Source of the DNA: Bacillus sp. BA3
Lineage (GTDB): Bacteria; Bacillota; Bacilli; Bacillales; DSM-1321
DNA: 64,000 nucleotides
Direction of reading: 5' to 3'
Assembly (NCBI GenBank): GCA_002835675.1
Contig: PIZR01000008.1
Span: 1 to 64,000, forward strand
The position numbers were made by a program, and so were the translations under genes. Every line of letters begins with the position of its first letter. Within the stretch, counting starts at the first letter, position 1. Shown in pieces: positions 15,529 to 23,852 of the stretch. The notes beneath the pieces were generated by a model. The model was not told where the DNA came from. It worked only from the letters and a program-made list of their open reading frames with translations, and searched no databases.

Positions 15529-17526
15529 TCATTGGTTAGATTTTGCTTTCAATACAAAAGAACTTAAAGGGGCAACGGTTATCTGACTCCCTTTAATCCT
15601 TTCTATTTCTTCCAGGCCAGCCCGCTGTCCATCCACTAAAACGGTCCAATTATCTTCGTGGGGAAGAGAAATCGTAATCGCGTCCCAATTTGCATTATGA
15701 ATCACTGCAATTGTTGAATCTTCAGTTATTAAAGAGAATGCAACCACATTTGGCGGAGCATCAAAGAATTGTAAATGCTTTTCTATTTCTTCGGGTGTGC
15801 TTAACCTAAAAACAGAATGATTTTTCCTGAGCGAAATTAGCCCTTTCATATACTCCACTTCCCGATTGAACTCCGCTCTTCTTTTCCAATCCAATCGGTT
15901 AATCCAATCAGAAGATTGATAGCTATTTTCATCTCCATCCTTCGTGCGCATGAACTCTTGTCCAGCATGTATCATTGGAATTCCCTGTGACAGTAAGACA
16001 ATTGCCGAAGCTAATTTATGCATCTGTTTCCTTTTCTCTTCCGTCGCATCTGGATTAGTGATGAGAAGCTTATCCCATAGAGTATAATTATCATGTGCTT
16101 CAACATAATTGATCACTTGATCTGGTCTTTGATATGTTGCGATATCATCATCATATTTCAAACCACCCGCAATTCCTTTTTTGATAATATCTTCCATTCC
16201 TGGTTTTCCATTCACGAATCCTTTATCATGTTCATTCATTACAAACCCTTTTAAACCATCACGGATCGCATCATTAAAGTGAGCGATTCCAGGCATTTTA
16301 AAAGCATTCTTTTGATTTGCTTTCAGCTCTTGGGCCAAGCGGGTATCCATATCCCAGCCTTCACCCAAAACAATGAGGGTCGGATCAATTTCTGCCAGTG
16401 CCTTTTTCACTTCATTCATCGTTTCCACATCATGAATCCCCATTAAATCGAAACGGAAACCATCAAGGTTAAATTCCTTCGCCCAATAGGTTACGGATTC
16501 AACAATGAATTTGCGCATCATTTTACGTTCAGACGCGGTGTCATTTCCTACACCAGTTCCATTAGATAAGGAGCCGTCAGCGTTATAGCGAAAAAAGTAA
16601 GTGGGAACGAGTTTATGGAAGTTTGAGTGCTCCACAGAATAAACGTGATTATAGACAACATCCATGATTACTCGTAAACCGTGATCATGTAAACCTTGAA
16701 TCATTTCCTTTAACTCACGAATCCTGACTTTTGGTTGATACGGATCAGACGAATAAGAGCCCTCGGGAGCGTTATAATTCTGTGGATCATATCCCCAGTT
16801 ATATTGTGGTTCATTCAATTTCATTTCATTGACTGTGGCAAAGTCGAATATCGGGATAAACTGAACATGGGTAACGCCTAGATCTTTAATATGATCAAGA
16901 CCCGTTTTCACTCCTTCTGGACCTTTGGTTCCGGCTTCAATCACTCCTAAGAATTTACCTTTATGATGGATTCCGCTTTCAGGATGAATAGATAAATCCC
17001 GTGTATGCAATTCATAAATGACTATGTCCTCAGCTTTTTCGAGAGGTGGTTTATCTCGTGTCCACCTTTCAGGGTTCGTATCTGTTATATCTATCACGAC
17101 TCCTTTAATACCATTAACAGTAACTGCACGAACATATGGATCGACGGCTTCACTCCAGTTTTCTCCCACTCTCACTTTATATGTATAAATCAATCCATCC
17201 TGATCACCGTTCAACTCAATCGTCCAGGTACCTTTTTCCGAACGCACCATCGGAATCTCTATTCCATCTGAATCTTCCCAATGTTTATAAGTAACTAGCT
17301 TAGCTTCAGATGCAAGTGGTGCCCATAACCGGAATGCCGTTTTATCTTTAAGATAGGAATTTCCTAAATCTTTGCCTTCATAGAAATATAGTTCATCCAA
17401 TTCCGACGGGTTTACTGGATTAATATTTGCAATCGGCAGGGATTCCAACTGATTTTCCGTTTCATTACCCGTAGGTTTTCGATTATTTTTATTTTCCTCT
17501 TCAAAATAAGAAAGTGAATCTTTAAT
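15529..17526 (-). CDS. pulA: Type I pullulanase (glycogen/starch debranching enzyme)
   Basis: A GH13_14 enzyme that hydrolyses alpha-1,6 branch points of pullulan, amylopectin and glycogen. A CBM48-like N-terminal module (TAFRLWAPLASEAKL) precedes the barrel. The pullulanase signature YNWGYDPQNYNAPEGSYS, the DVVYNHV block, the nucleophile Asp in DGFRFDLMGIHD, the acid Glu in LGEGWDMD and the final ENYVEAHDN-type block (INYVEAHDNYTLWDK) are present. No signal peptide, so it is cytosolic. It is shorter than B. subtilis AmyX at the N-terminus. The start is uncertain: the only good ribosome-binding site (GGAGG, 17535-17539) is followed eight bases later by an in-frame ATT at 17526; the next conventional start is TTG at 17448 without a clear site. 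Given here from the ATT. Confidence 0.85.
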   Translation of the reverse strand: MKDSLSYFEEENKNNRKPTGNETENQLESLPIANINPVNPSELDELYFYEGKDLGNSYLKDKTAFRLWAPLASEAKLVTYKHWEDSDGIEIPMVRSEKGTWTIELNGDQDGLIYTYKVRVGENWSEAVDPYVRAVTVNGIKGVVIDITDTNPERWTRDKPPLEKAEDIVIYELHTRDLSIHPESGIHHKGKFLGVIEAGTKGPEGVKTGLDHIKDLGVTHVQFIPIFDFATVNEMKLNEPQYNWGYDPQNYNAPEGSYSSDPYQPKVRIRELKEMIQGLHDHGLRVIMDVVYNHVYSVEHSNFHKLVPTYFFRYNADGSLSNGTGVGNDTASERKMMRKFIVESVTYWAKEFNLDGFRFDLMGIHDVETMNEVKKALAEIDPTLIVLGEGWDMDTRLAQELKANQKNAFKMPGIAHFNDAIRDGLKGFVMNEHDKGFVNGKPGMEDIIKKGIAGGLKYDDDIATYQRPDQVINYVEAHDNYTLWDKLLITNPDATEEKRKQMHKLASAIVLLSQGIPMIHAGQEFMRTKDGDENSYQSSDWINRLDWKRRAEFNREVEYMKGLISLRKNHSVFRLSTPEEIEKHLQFFDAPPNVVAFSLITEDSTIAVIHNANWDAITISLPHEDNWTVLVDGQRAGLEEIERIKGSQITVAPLSSFVLKAKSNQ

Positions 17527-17746
17527 AGGTCATTCCTCCATTGAAATTCCCATTTTAGAACAGGAATTATTAATTTTTATAATCATGAGCGAATTTTCCC
17601 TTATGTTATGATTCCACAGGCATTACCCATCAAAACATTCGATCGGCAAATTATGTCGAAAATTCAGAAATCTATATTTTGAGCGAAAGCTGTAGGTCAT
17701 TTAGCTGAACCTTACCTATCCTTTTATGAAAACGAAGCCAAAAAAG

Positions 17747-17791
17747 ATAAAAAAATGCCTCCATAACAGTTTTACGGTCTTGGAGGCATTT
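17747..17791 (-). terminator. Terminator of clpE
   Basis: AAATGCCTCCA and TGGAGGCATTT arms flank a 17-base loop right after the clpE stop codon and are followed on the minus strand by TTTTATC. Confidence 0.8.
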
Positions 17792-17801
17792 CTAGTACTC
17801 T

Positions 17802-19931
17802 TTATGGTGTTTTAATAATTTTCACAGAGTTATCTTCAACAATTGCAGTGAAGTTCTTAATTTCAGGTTGCTCAAAGATAAAGTCAGTGATGCCGTCTTC
17901 AAGCTGTTCTTGTAGAACACGGCGAAGCGGTCTCGCTCCGAAAGTTGGGTGATATCCGAGTTCAATTAGCCTTTGTTTCGCTTCATTAGTTACATCTAAC
18001 GATAAACCATTTGCAGCAAGTGTTTCGTCAAGCTCGTGAATCATGATATCAACGATTTGCAGAAGATCTTCTTTCTTCAAAGCCGAGAATTCAATGATGC
18101 TATCGAATCGGTTCAGGAATTCCGGTTTGAAGAAGCTGCCTAAAGATTGTAGGATTGATGCTTCCTCCACAGCTGAACTTGTACCGAATCCCATTACTTT
18201 TTGTTTCTCACCGACTCCAGCATTACTCGTCATGATGATCACGGTATCTTTAAAAGTAACGGTCCGTCCTTGACTGTCGGTTAAGCGGCCATCTTCCATG
18301 ATTTGCAGGAACATATGCATTACATCCGGATGCGCCTTTTCGATTTCATCCAATAAGATGATGCTGTAAGGCTTGCGGCGAACTTTTTCCGTCAATTGTC
18401 CAGCTTCCTCATGTCCTACATATCCAGGAGGAGAACCAATTAATTTAGAAACACTGTGTTTCTCCATGAATTCACTCATGTCAAGACGAATCATCGCTTC
18501 CTTGTCCCCGAATAACTCCTCAGCAAGAGTTTTTGCCAATTCGGTTTTACCTACTCCTGTTGGACCAACGAAAAGGAAAGAACCGGTAGGACGGTTTTTT
18601 GATTTTAACCCGGCACGACTTCTTCGAACGGCCTTGGAAACCTTTTTGACAGCCTCCTCCTGCCCGATTACTTTTTTCATAAGCTCCGCTTGGAGGTGAA
18701 CCATCCTTTCTTGCTCATCTTCTTGGAGCTTACCTACAGGTATACCAGTCTTTTGTTCGATGATGTTTTGAATGTCTTCAACGGTAACGGTTGGCTTAAT
18801 TGCATCTTCCCCAGCCTGCAATGACTTTTCCAGTTTTTCTTCTTCATCACGAAGAATAGCAGCTTTTTCATATGCTTCTTCTTTTAAGGCCATTTCTTTT
18901 TCTCTATAGATTTGAGCCAAACGTTCTTTCATGTTTTCTACTTGGCCGTCTTCGATGGTCAAGTTCAATTTTGAACCAGCTTCATCCATTAAGTCTATTG
19001 CCTTATCAGGCAGGAAGCGGTCTTGAATGTAGCGGTTAGAAAGTTCAACAGCAGCTTTAAGGGCTTCCTCACTATATGTCACACCATGATAAGATTCGTA
19101 ACTATCCTTTAATCCCCTTAAGATGACAAGTGCCTCAGCCGTTGTCGGCTCATTAACGTGTACAGGCTGGAAGCGCCTTTCAAGGGCACCATCTTTTTCA
19201 ATTTTCCTATATTCTGATAAAGTGGTTGCTCCGACAAGCTGAAGTTCGCCGCGTGCAAGTGCAGGCTTCAGGATATTTCCTGCATCCATTGATCCTTCTG
19301 CCGAACCAGCTCCCACAAGTTGATGAATTTCATCGATGAATAGTATGACATTTTTTCTTTCCTGTAATTCGCTGATCAATTGCTTCATACGTTCTTCGAA
19401 TTGCCCTCTAATTCCAGTATTCGACACAAGGGACGCTACATCAAGCATATATACAAGCTTATTACGTAATTTAACTGGCACTGAACCTTCAACAATCGCT
19501 AAAGCAAGACCTTCAGCAATGGCTGTTTTACCGACACCAGGTTCACCGATTAAAACTGGATTATTTTTATTGCGTCTATTTAAAACTTCAATGACGCGTT
19601 TAATTTCTTCACTTCGTCCGATAACCGGATCTATAAGTCCTGCTTTAGCAGCATCGGTCAAATTTCGGCCATACTCCTCAAGCAATCCTCCGTCATCGCC
19701 ATGTTCAGCTGAATCCGGTTTTGGTACACCATTATAATTAAATGGATTGAATGAATTTGGAGTTCCGTTAAATTGGAATTTCCCTATATCCATCCCGCCC
19801 ATAGCTGCTCCAAGTTTGTTTCGCTCTTCTTTATAACAAGTGGAGCACAGTTTCACATCATGCTCCTGACCATTCATATTTAGGTGAACTTGAATATTAG
19901 CTTGGTTTACATGGCATTTTTCACAAAGCAT
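17802..19931 (-). CDS. clpE: ATP-dependent Clp protease ATPase ClpE
   Basis: ClpE is a Hsp100 unfoldase that feeds stress-damaged proteins to ClpP and helps to reset the CtsR response. It has 709 residues: an N-terminal zinc finger (Cys3, Cys6, Cys29, Cys32), which distinguishes it from ClpC, then AAA+ domain 1 (Walker A GEPGVGKTAIAEG, Walker B VILFIDEIHQL), a UVR-like coiled linker with ALKEEAYEKAAILRDEEEKL, and AAA+ domain 2 (GPTGVGKTELAKT; IILLDEIEKAHPDV). The sensor-2 segment FGARPLRR is near the C-terminus. It starts at ATG with AAAGGAGGAG. Two CtsR boxes and a sigma-A promoter lie in front, so it is heat- and stress-induced. It is monocistronic, as in B. subtilis. Confidence 0.96.
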   Translation of the reverse strand: MLCEKCHVNQANIQVHLNMNGQEHDVKLCSTCYKEERNKLGAAMGGMDIGKFQFNGTPNSFNPFNYNGVPKPDSAEHGDDGGLLEEYGRNLTDAAKAGLIDPVIGRSEEIKRVIEVLNRRNKNNPVLIGEPGVGKTAIAEGLALAIVEGSVPVKLRNKLVYMLDVASLVSNTGIRGQFEERMKQLISELQERKNVILFIDEIHQLVGAGSAEGSMDAGNILKPALARGELQLVGATTLSEYRKIEKDGALERRFQPVHVNEPTTAEALVILRGLKDSYESYHGVTYSEEALKAAVELSNRYIQDRFLPDKAIDLMDEAGSKLNLTIEDGQVENMKERLAQIYREKEMALKEEAYEKAAILRDEEEKLEKSLQAGEDAIKPTVTVEDIQNIIEQKTGIPVGKLQEDEQERMVHLQAELMKKVIGQEEAVKKVSKAVRRSRAGLKSKNRPTGSFLFVGPTGVGKTELAKTLAEELFGDKEAMIRLDMSEFMEKHSVSKLIGSPPGYVGHEEAGQLTEKVRRKPYSIILLDEIEKAHPDVMHMFLQIMEDGRLTDSQGRTVTFKDTVIIMTSNAGVGEKQKVMGFGTSSAVEEASILQSLGSFFKPEFLNRFDSIIEFSALKKEDLLQIVDIMIHELDETLAANGLSLDVTNEAKQRLIELGYHPTFGARPLRRVLQEQLEDGITDFIFEQPEIKNFTAIVEDNSVKIIKTP

Positions 19932-19967
19932 GTAGTACTCCTCCTTTAAAAAATGAATTTAAAAAAC

Positions 19968-20023
19968 TTTGACCTTCTTTGACTTTCTGACTTTATTATA
20001 CATTGACCTTCTTTGACTTTCAA
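19968..20023 (-). promoter_or_regulatory. Sigma-A promoter with two CtsR operators
   Basis: AGTCAAAGAAGGTCAAA (complement of 19968-19984) and AGTCAAAGAAGGTCAAT (20002-20018) match the CtsR heptad repeat. The promoter TTGAAA (20018-20023), 17 bp, TATAAT (19995-20000) lies between and under them: one box fills the spacer and the other covers the start of transcription. This double arrangement is known for clpE of B. subtilis. Confidence 0.93.
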
Positions 20024-20255
20024 TAATTTTGTTTGGGAATTTTTTTGATAAAAAAGAAATTACCTTGAATTGGTTTGCTAAGCATATTAAACTATCGATT
20101 TCCAGTCAAATAAAAAGATTCTATGTATGCCCCTTAGAATATTCAATTAGTATTGATTACCCACTTCAGGACTCACCATAACCTTAAACTATTAACAAAA
20201 CGCCAATTCTCTTGTCCATGTGCCTCATTCACTCTTATTTTTTAAAACAAAAAAA

Positions 20256-20662
20256 GACTATATTAAGTCTCTTTAAGGTTTGTACAATTTTTAAACGTTG
20301 GATTTCCACTCCAGGTACTCGCTTTCCGCGGGCGGTCGTGGAGCCTCCTCGGCGTCTTCGCACCTGTAGGGTCTCCCCTTGACGCGCTTTTCCCGCAGGA
20401 GTCTCGGACCTTCCGTTCCAATCATCTTTGTTTTAATTTTAAGATAGAACACTTTTGCCTACAGTCTTTTTTGTTTTTAAGTAGTATTAATACTTGAGGT
20501 GATATCGATACTTTCTTAAAAGTCCCCTCGTTGTTCAACCCATGCCATGCTTTCCTTTCCGCTATAGCTGCTTCAATTCCAATAAAAAATCAAAAAGGTT
20601 TCGGAATGAAACCTTCCGAAACCTTTTTGTCTACAAATTGAAAGAGACTTCATTAAGTCTCT
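20256..20662 (+). mobile_element. Deleted IS1182-type element or MITE-like remnant (GC-rich repeat copy 2)
   Basis: A 407-bp block begins with AGACTATATTAAGTCTCTTT and ends with the inverse of a similar sequence (AAAGAGACTTCATTAAGTCT), giving imperfect terminal repeats. Inside lies the second copy of the GC-rich repeat (20308-20450) and the transposase leader ACTTGAGGTGAT, which diverges about ten bases after the start codon. A hairpin (20591-20629; AAAAAGGTTTCGGA/TCCGAAACCTTTTT) fills the right half. No coding capacity remains. The right arm may also serve as terminator for the NlpC/P60 gene ending at 20696. Confidence 0.6.
20591..20629. terminator. Hairpin with T-runs on both strands
   Basis: CAAAAAGGTTTCGGA and TCCGAAACCTTTTTG are perfect 15-base arms around ATGAAACCT. 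It lies inside the IS remnant and can terminate transcription in either direction. Confidence 0.75.
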
Positions 20663-20695
20663 TAGCTTTTTTATATTAAGATTGATTTTCTTCTA

Positions 20696-21139
20696 TTATA
20701 AACGTTTCGCACCAATATACTTTGGCTTCCAATAGGTATTATTGGTTTTAGCGTATGACACTCCTTTAGATGATGAAGAGTGAATGAATTCATTGTTTCC
20801 TATGTATATAGCCACATGTGTAGGTTTTTTCGCTTTATTTGGTGCAAAAAACATTAAGTCACCTTTTTGCAGGCTTTTAACTTTCTTACCTTTTTTATAT
20901 ATGTCAGCAGCAGTTCTTGGTAAATTCTTACCAGCTTTTTGATATGAATACTTCACTAAACCGGAACAATCAAAACCTGAAGAAGAAATGCCACCCATTT
21001 TATATTTAGTACCTAATTCACTTTTAGCCACTTTAATCGCTTTTGTATGATATGAAGCAGCTTCCACTTGGTCTCCAGCAAAGGAGGCGGTTACAAGCGT
21101 AATAGCCAATGACAATCCGACGACAATTTTCTTAAACAA
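20696..21139 (-). CDS. Secreted NlpC/P60 peptidoglycan endopeptidase
   Basis: A 147-residue secreted cell-wall hydrolase of peptidase family C40, which cuts gamma-D-Glu-(meso)DAP or similar bonds in peptide stems. The signal peptide (FKKIVVGLSLAITLVTASF) ends near AGDQVEAAS. The catalytic Cys58 lies in SGFDCSGLVKY, His108 in PTHVAIYIG, and the third polar residue is His120 in NEFIHSSSS. Unlike LytE, LytF or CwlS there are no LysM repeats or other wall-binding domains, so it is a single-domain enzyme, possibly released to the medium or acting on spore or septal wall. The start is ATG at 21139, with GGGGG about 9-10 bases upstream. The immediate downstream DNA is the IS remnant. Confidence 0.9.
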   Translation of the reverse strand: MFKKIVVGLSLAITLVTASFAGDQVEAASYHTKAIKVAKSELGTKYKMGGISSSGFDCSGLVKYSYQKAGKNLPRTAADIYKKGKKVKSLQKGDLMFFAPNKAKKPTHVAIYIGNNEFIHSSSSKGVSYAKTNNTYWKPKYIGAKRL

Positions 21140-21429
21140 ATTATTTTACCCCCTGATGTATTTGCTAAACCTAATATACTAGAAAAGGTATATCACTCGC
21201 ATCACAGGATCTTTACAAATATGTTACATTTAGTAGATTCAGGAAGAATGACCATATAAAACATAAAAATTAGTCGAATGATGTGTCCATTTAGCTTCTC
21301 ATAGAAAAAACAGTAGTTAGATAACCACTGTGCATTTATCGATTAAGGAAGATTAGGAATGCACTCACCCCGAACCATGATTTAAAAGAGAATATTAATA
21401 TCATTCATGTTTTTTGTTTATACGAATGG

Positions 21430-21590
21430 ATCCATTTGCGACACTCCTGCAGCAAAACTGGCTAGCCGAGAACCCATAGCCGCTTGCTTTGATGGGCTTG
21501 GCAAATGGTCGTGGAAACGGAGCGGATTTCTGGTATCAACTAACTGCAGGCAAACTGGCTCTTCTCCAATTTGTCTACAGTCTGAACAGC
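21430..21590 (-). repeat. Decayed inverse copy of the GC-rich repeat plus hairpin repeat
   Basis: From TTGCGACACTCCTGCAGCAA through GGTCGTGGAAACGGAGCGG the sequence reads as a mutated inverse copy of the repeats at 395-545 and 20308-20450. It ends with the hairpin motif GGCAAACTGG..CAATTTGTCTACAGTCTGA (21548-21585). The order repeat-then-hairpin is the mirror image of copy 1, showing that the two parts travel together. No gene lies in 21140-21606. Confidence 0.6.
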
Positions 21591-21606
21591 GATAAAAAAA
21601 ACACTG

Positions 21607-22233
21607 TTAAAATTCTTTTGAGAAAAATGGAAGAAATAATTTCACCCCACGTTTATTAAAAGGTAAACATTTCAAATCTGCAATTAAATGACTTATGTAT
21701 CCTAATGAACAAGTGGCGAAAATTCCGTCAATCCCCATAAAGGCTTCGAATTGAAAGGCAATGATACCAAAGAAAGCGATACCGGCAATCGAATGGGTAT
21801 AACTTCTATGTGGTGTAAAGGATGCCAGGATAATATAGACGCCTAACAGCCACAACCAGCTTTCCTGCAAAGATAAACCGCCACCTAAAACCGCTAATCC
21901 AGACAGGGTCAGCATATGCCTTTGTCTAATGAATGATGAAATAATGATGATTCCGATTCCTGCTCCTACACCGATCCACTTTTCCGTATTTGTGCCTTCC
22001 AATAGACTATAAATGATCATTAATATCCCAATCGTTTGTGCTATCGTTCGGATAAACTTATGTGAAAAAGTAATCCTATTACTTAACTTCCCATCAATAT
22101 CCATATCGGGCATAAGGCCAGAAACACCCCCAATGCCAACCAAGAATAAAGTGGTGGTCGGATCTGTTTGAAGTGTGTTTGCCGTCAAGAATCCAACTGT
22201 GGCCCCTATAGCCATGTGTGCTGTACCGTTCAC
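21607..22233 (-). CDS. YdjM-like (DUF457) membrane-bound metal-dependent hydrolase
   Basis: A 208-residue polytopic membrane protein of the LexA-binding/YdjM family. The family hallmark is a set of His and Asp residues at the membrane face: GTAHMAIGATVGF at the start, GLMPDMDIDGKLSNRITFSHKFIRT near residue 45 and TPHRSYTHSIAGIA near 140, then GYISHLIADLKC. These probably bind a metal. About five hydrophobic segments are visible. The enzymatic reaction is unknown. The start is GTG at 22233, because GGAGAG lies close upstream; the ATG-like start at 22254 overlaps it. A near-match LexA palindrome is at 22278-22291; E. coli YdjM is LexA-regulated, which makes that more interesting. Confidence 0.8.
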   Translation of the reverse strand: MNGTAHMAIGATVGFLTANTLQTDPTTTLFLVGIGGVSGLMPDMDIDGKLSNRITFSHKFIRTIAQTIGILMIIYSLLEGTNTEKWIGVGAGIGIIIISSFIRQRHMLTLSGLAVLGGGLSLQESWLWLLGVYIILASFTPHRSYTHSIAGIAFFGIIAFQFEAFMGIDGIFATCSLGYISHLIADLKCLPFNKRGVKLFLPFFSKEF

Positions 22234-22277
22234 TGCCTCTCTCCTGTCCCTCAAAGAAGTAATTTGTTCCCAAGAAA

Positions 22278-22291
22278 CGAATGTTTGTTCG
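22278..22291 (-). promoter_or_regulatory. Imperfect LexA-like palindrome upstream of the YdjM-like gene
   Basis: CGAACAAACATTCG on the minus strand differs from CGAAC-N4-GTTCG by one base in the right half. It is 45-58 bp upstream of the chosen start. A clear promoter could not be fitted around it, so the call is tentative. Confidence 0.35.
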
Positions 22292-22515
22292 AATCCCTAC
22301 ATTCTAACTATACAATATTTTGGGGGAAATTTCTTTAATTCTTGTAAAAAAGTCAGGATAACCAATAGTTATACATTAAAAACAATTCTTCTAAATTTCT
22401 ATAATTGCTTTGTTTAGGTAATTTCCACACTCTAAATCCGCAAAATATTTTTCTCTAAATTGAGGTTTTTCATGAAATTTTATCCATCATATGAATATAC
22501 TAATCTATAAGGGGA

Positions 22516-22698
22516 GTGATTCAGATAGCTTTTTTAAATGCCTTCAATAATTTTAAAAAAGGGAAAAAGTCTAAGAAAATAAAGAACATGGATTTTCGGG
22601 AACAGCATGTAAATAAATCGTCTGAGCTCATTGGGAACAATGAAATTGTCCAGAATATAATTAACAATCACCTTTCCAAAAAAAATAACCACTTGTAG
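22516..22698 (+). CDS. Small basic protein of unknown function
   Basis: The frame gives about 57-60 residues, very rich in Lys and Asn: FLNAFNNFKKGKKSKKIK at the start and IVQNIINNHLSKKNNHL at the end. It is followed directly by its own terminator (22687-22710), which argues for a real gene. The start is unclear: GTG at 22516 lies inside the GGGGAG ribosome-binding site, and the position with correct spacing is an ATA at 22525. No family is recognised, no membrane segment and no Cys. It is convergent with the 301-residue membrane protein gene and shares the terminator region. It could be a small DNA- or RNA-binding or spore protein, but nothing proves this. Confidence 0.45.
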   Translation: MIQIAFLNAFNNFKKGKKSKKIKNMDFREQHVNKSSELIGNNEIVQNIINNHLSKKNNHL

Positions 22699-22710
22699 GG
22701 TGGTTTTTTT
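22687..22710 (+). terminator. Rho-independent terminator
   Basis: AACCAC and GTGGTT arms around TTGTAGG are followed by five T, overlapping the stop codon of the small basic protein gene. Confidence 0.75.
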
Positions 22711-23614
22711 AATTATTATGGGAAATGGTTTCATTCTTTTCCAACTTCTCGCTCGCTTCGTAAATATAGTTATATTGTAAATAGTAATCGTAAATGACGT
22801 TTTGCAGGATTTTAAGCAGGGATTTATCGAATGTATCGAATTCAGTTTGATAACTATTTAAGACAGTGACGAATTTCCCTTCCATGTTTTCGAAATAAAA
22901 GAGAAGGAAATTCTTGTAATATTCACTATCGCTGTTGCTTTTATTCGTAATGCACGGATCGCCGGTTTGAATGGACTTATCAAGCATCGCTTTGATGGAT
23001 TTAGGCAGCTTTGCTTTTTTGAACTGGTTCAGGGTATAGATATCATAGGTAAAGGAAAGTCCTAATTGATTGGAATAAAAATCCACGGCACAGTCCAATG
23101 TATAGATTAATGGTGTTTTAAAGTCCTTGCTGTTGGCAATTTCCTCTGATATCTCCAATTGAAATTCCTCGGATGTTAAATACGCAGCAAATTTCATCTT
23201 TGAACTGCTCATGCTGAATACTTCATAAACGGCTGCATCTTGTTTTTCAATTTCAATTTCGATATTAAAAAATTTAAAGTGTTTTAAACGGTAAAAAGCA
23301 ATCGGTGCTAATAGGAAAAGCAATATCCAAACTAGGTAAAGAAATAACGTGTTAAAGATGATTTGATAAAATTCAGACGTTACGATCGGTTCGATGATTA
23401 ACGATATCAATGTATGTTCAAAGCCCTGAGAAACAGGTGGCGCAGGTACAAAGGTTTCCTCTGGCTTTTTCAAAGTTTGGATACCTAAATGAGCCATCGC
23501 AACTAGTGTATAAACAAAAATTAAAATTGTTCCAATCACATAAAATTTTGGCATGAATCCAATAATCCTGTCGAAAACAGAAACCCGTTTATCTTTCTGC
23601 TCCTCTATAGCCAA
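22709..23614 (-). CDS. Membrane protein of unknown function with a cytosolic C-terminal domain
   Basis: 301 residues from a TTG start with AAAGGAG eight bases upstream. Two membrane helices are visible: YVIGTILIFVYTLVAMAHLG (about 25-44) and IIFNTLFLYLVWILLFLLAPIAFY (about 85-108), joined by a proline-rich outer loop (EETFVPAPPVSQ). Residues 115-301 form a soluble, mixed alpha/beta domain with KQDAAVYEVFSMSSSKMKFAA and a C-terminal helical part rich in Tyr, Phe and Lys. The overall shape resembles sensor or regulatory membrane proteins, but no histidine-kinase, GGDEF or PAS motif is present. I do not recognise the family. It forms a single-gene unit. Confidence 0.7.
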   Translation of the reverse strand: MAIEEQKDKRVSVFDRIIGFMPKFYVIGTILIFVYTLVAMAHLGIQTLKKPEETFVPAPPVSQGFEHTLISLIIEPIVTSEFYQIIFNTLFLYLVWILLFLLAPIAFYRLKHFKFFNIEIEIEKQDAAVYEVFSMSSSKMKFAAYLTSEEFQLEISEEIANSKDFKTPLIYTLDCAVDFYSNQLGLSFTYDIYTLNQFKKAKLPKSIKAMLDKSIQTGDPCITNKSNSDSEYYKNFLLFYFENMEGKFVTVLNSYQTEFDTFDKSLLKILQNVIYDYYLQYNYIYEASEKLEKNETISHNN

Positions 23615-23798
23615 TGTGGTTGCTCCTTTTAAGATTATTAATATCAGGAAAAGTCTACAGGGACTTAAAACTTCCTGGAGACTGCCTATTAAATTTATAT
23701 GTTTGCTATTATGTTAAAATACGTAAAATTCGTTTAATCATTGACATATTCCAATTTACTTTCGACGTTTTCATTAAAATTAATAATATTTCGCCGTT

Positions 23799-23843
23799 AA
23801 AAATGCCCAACCTCTTCATTGAAAATGAAAGGTTGAGCAAATG
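23799..23843 (-). terminator. Terminator of the lysR-type gene
   Basis: On the minus strand GCTCAACCTTTCATT pairs with AATGAAGAGGTTGGGC and is followed by ATTTTTAA. Confidence 0.8.
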
Positions 23844-23852
23844 TTTAGGGTT

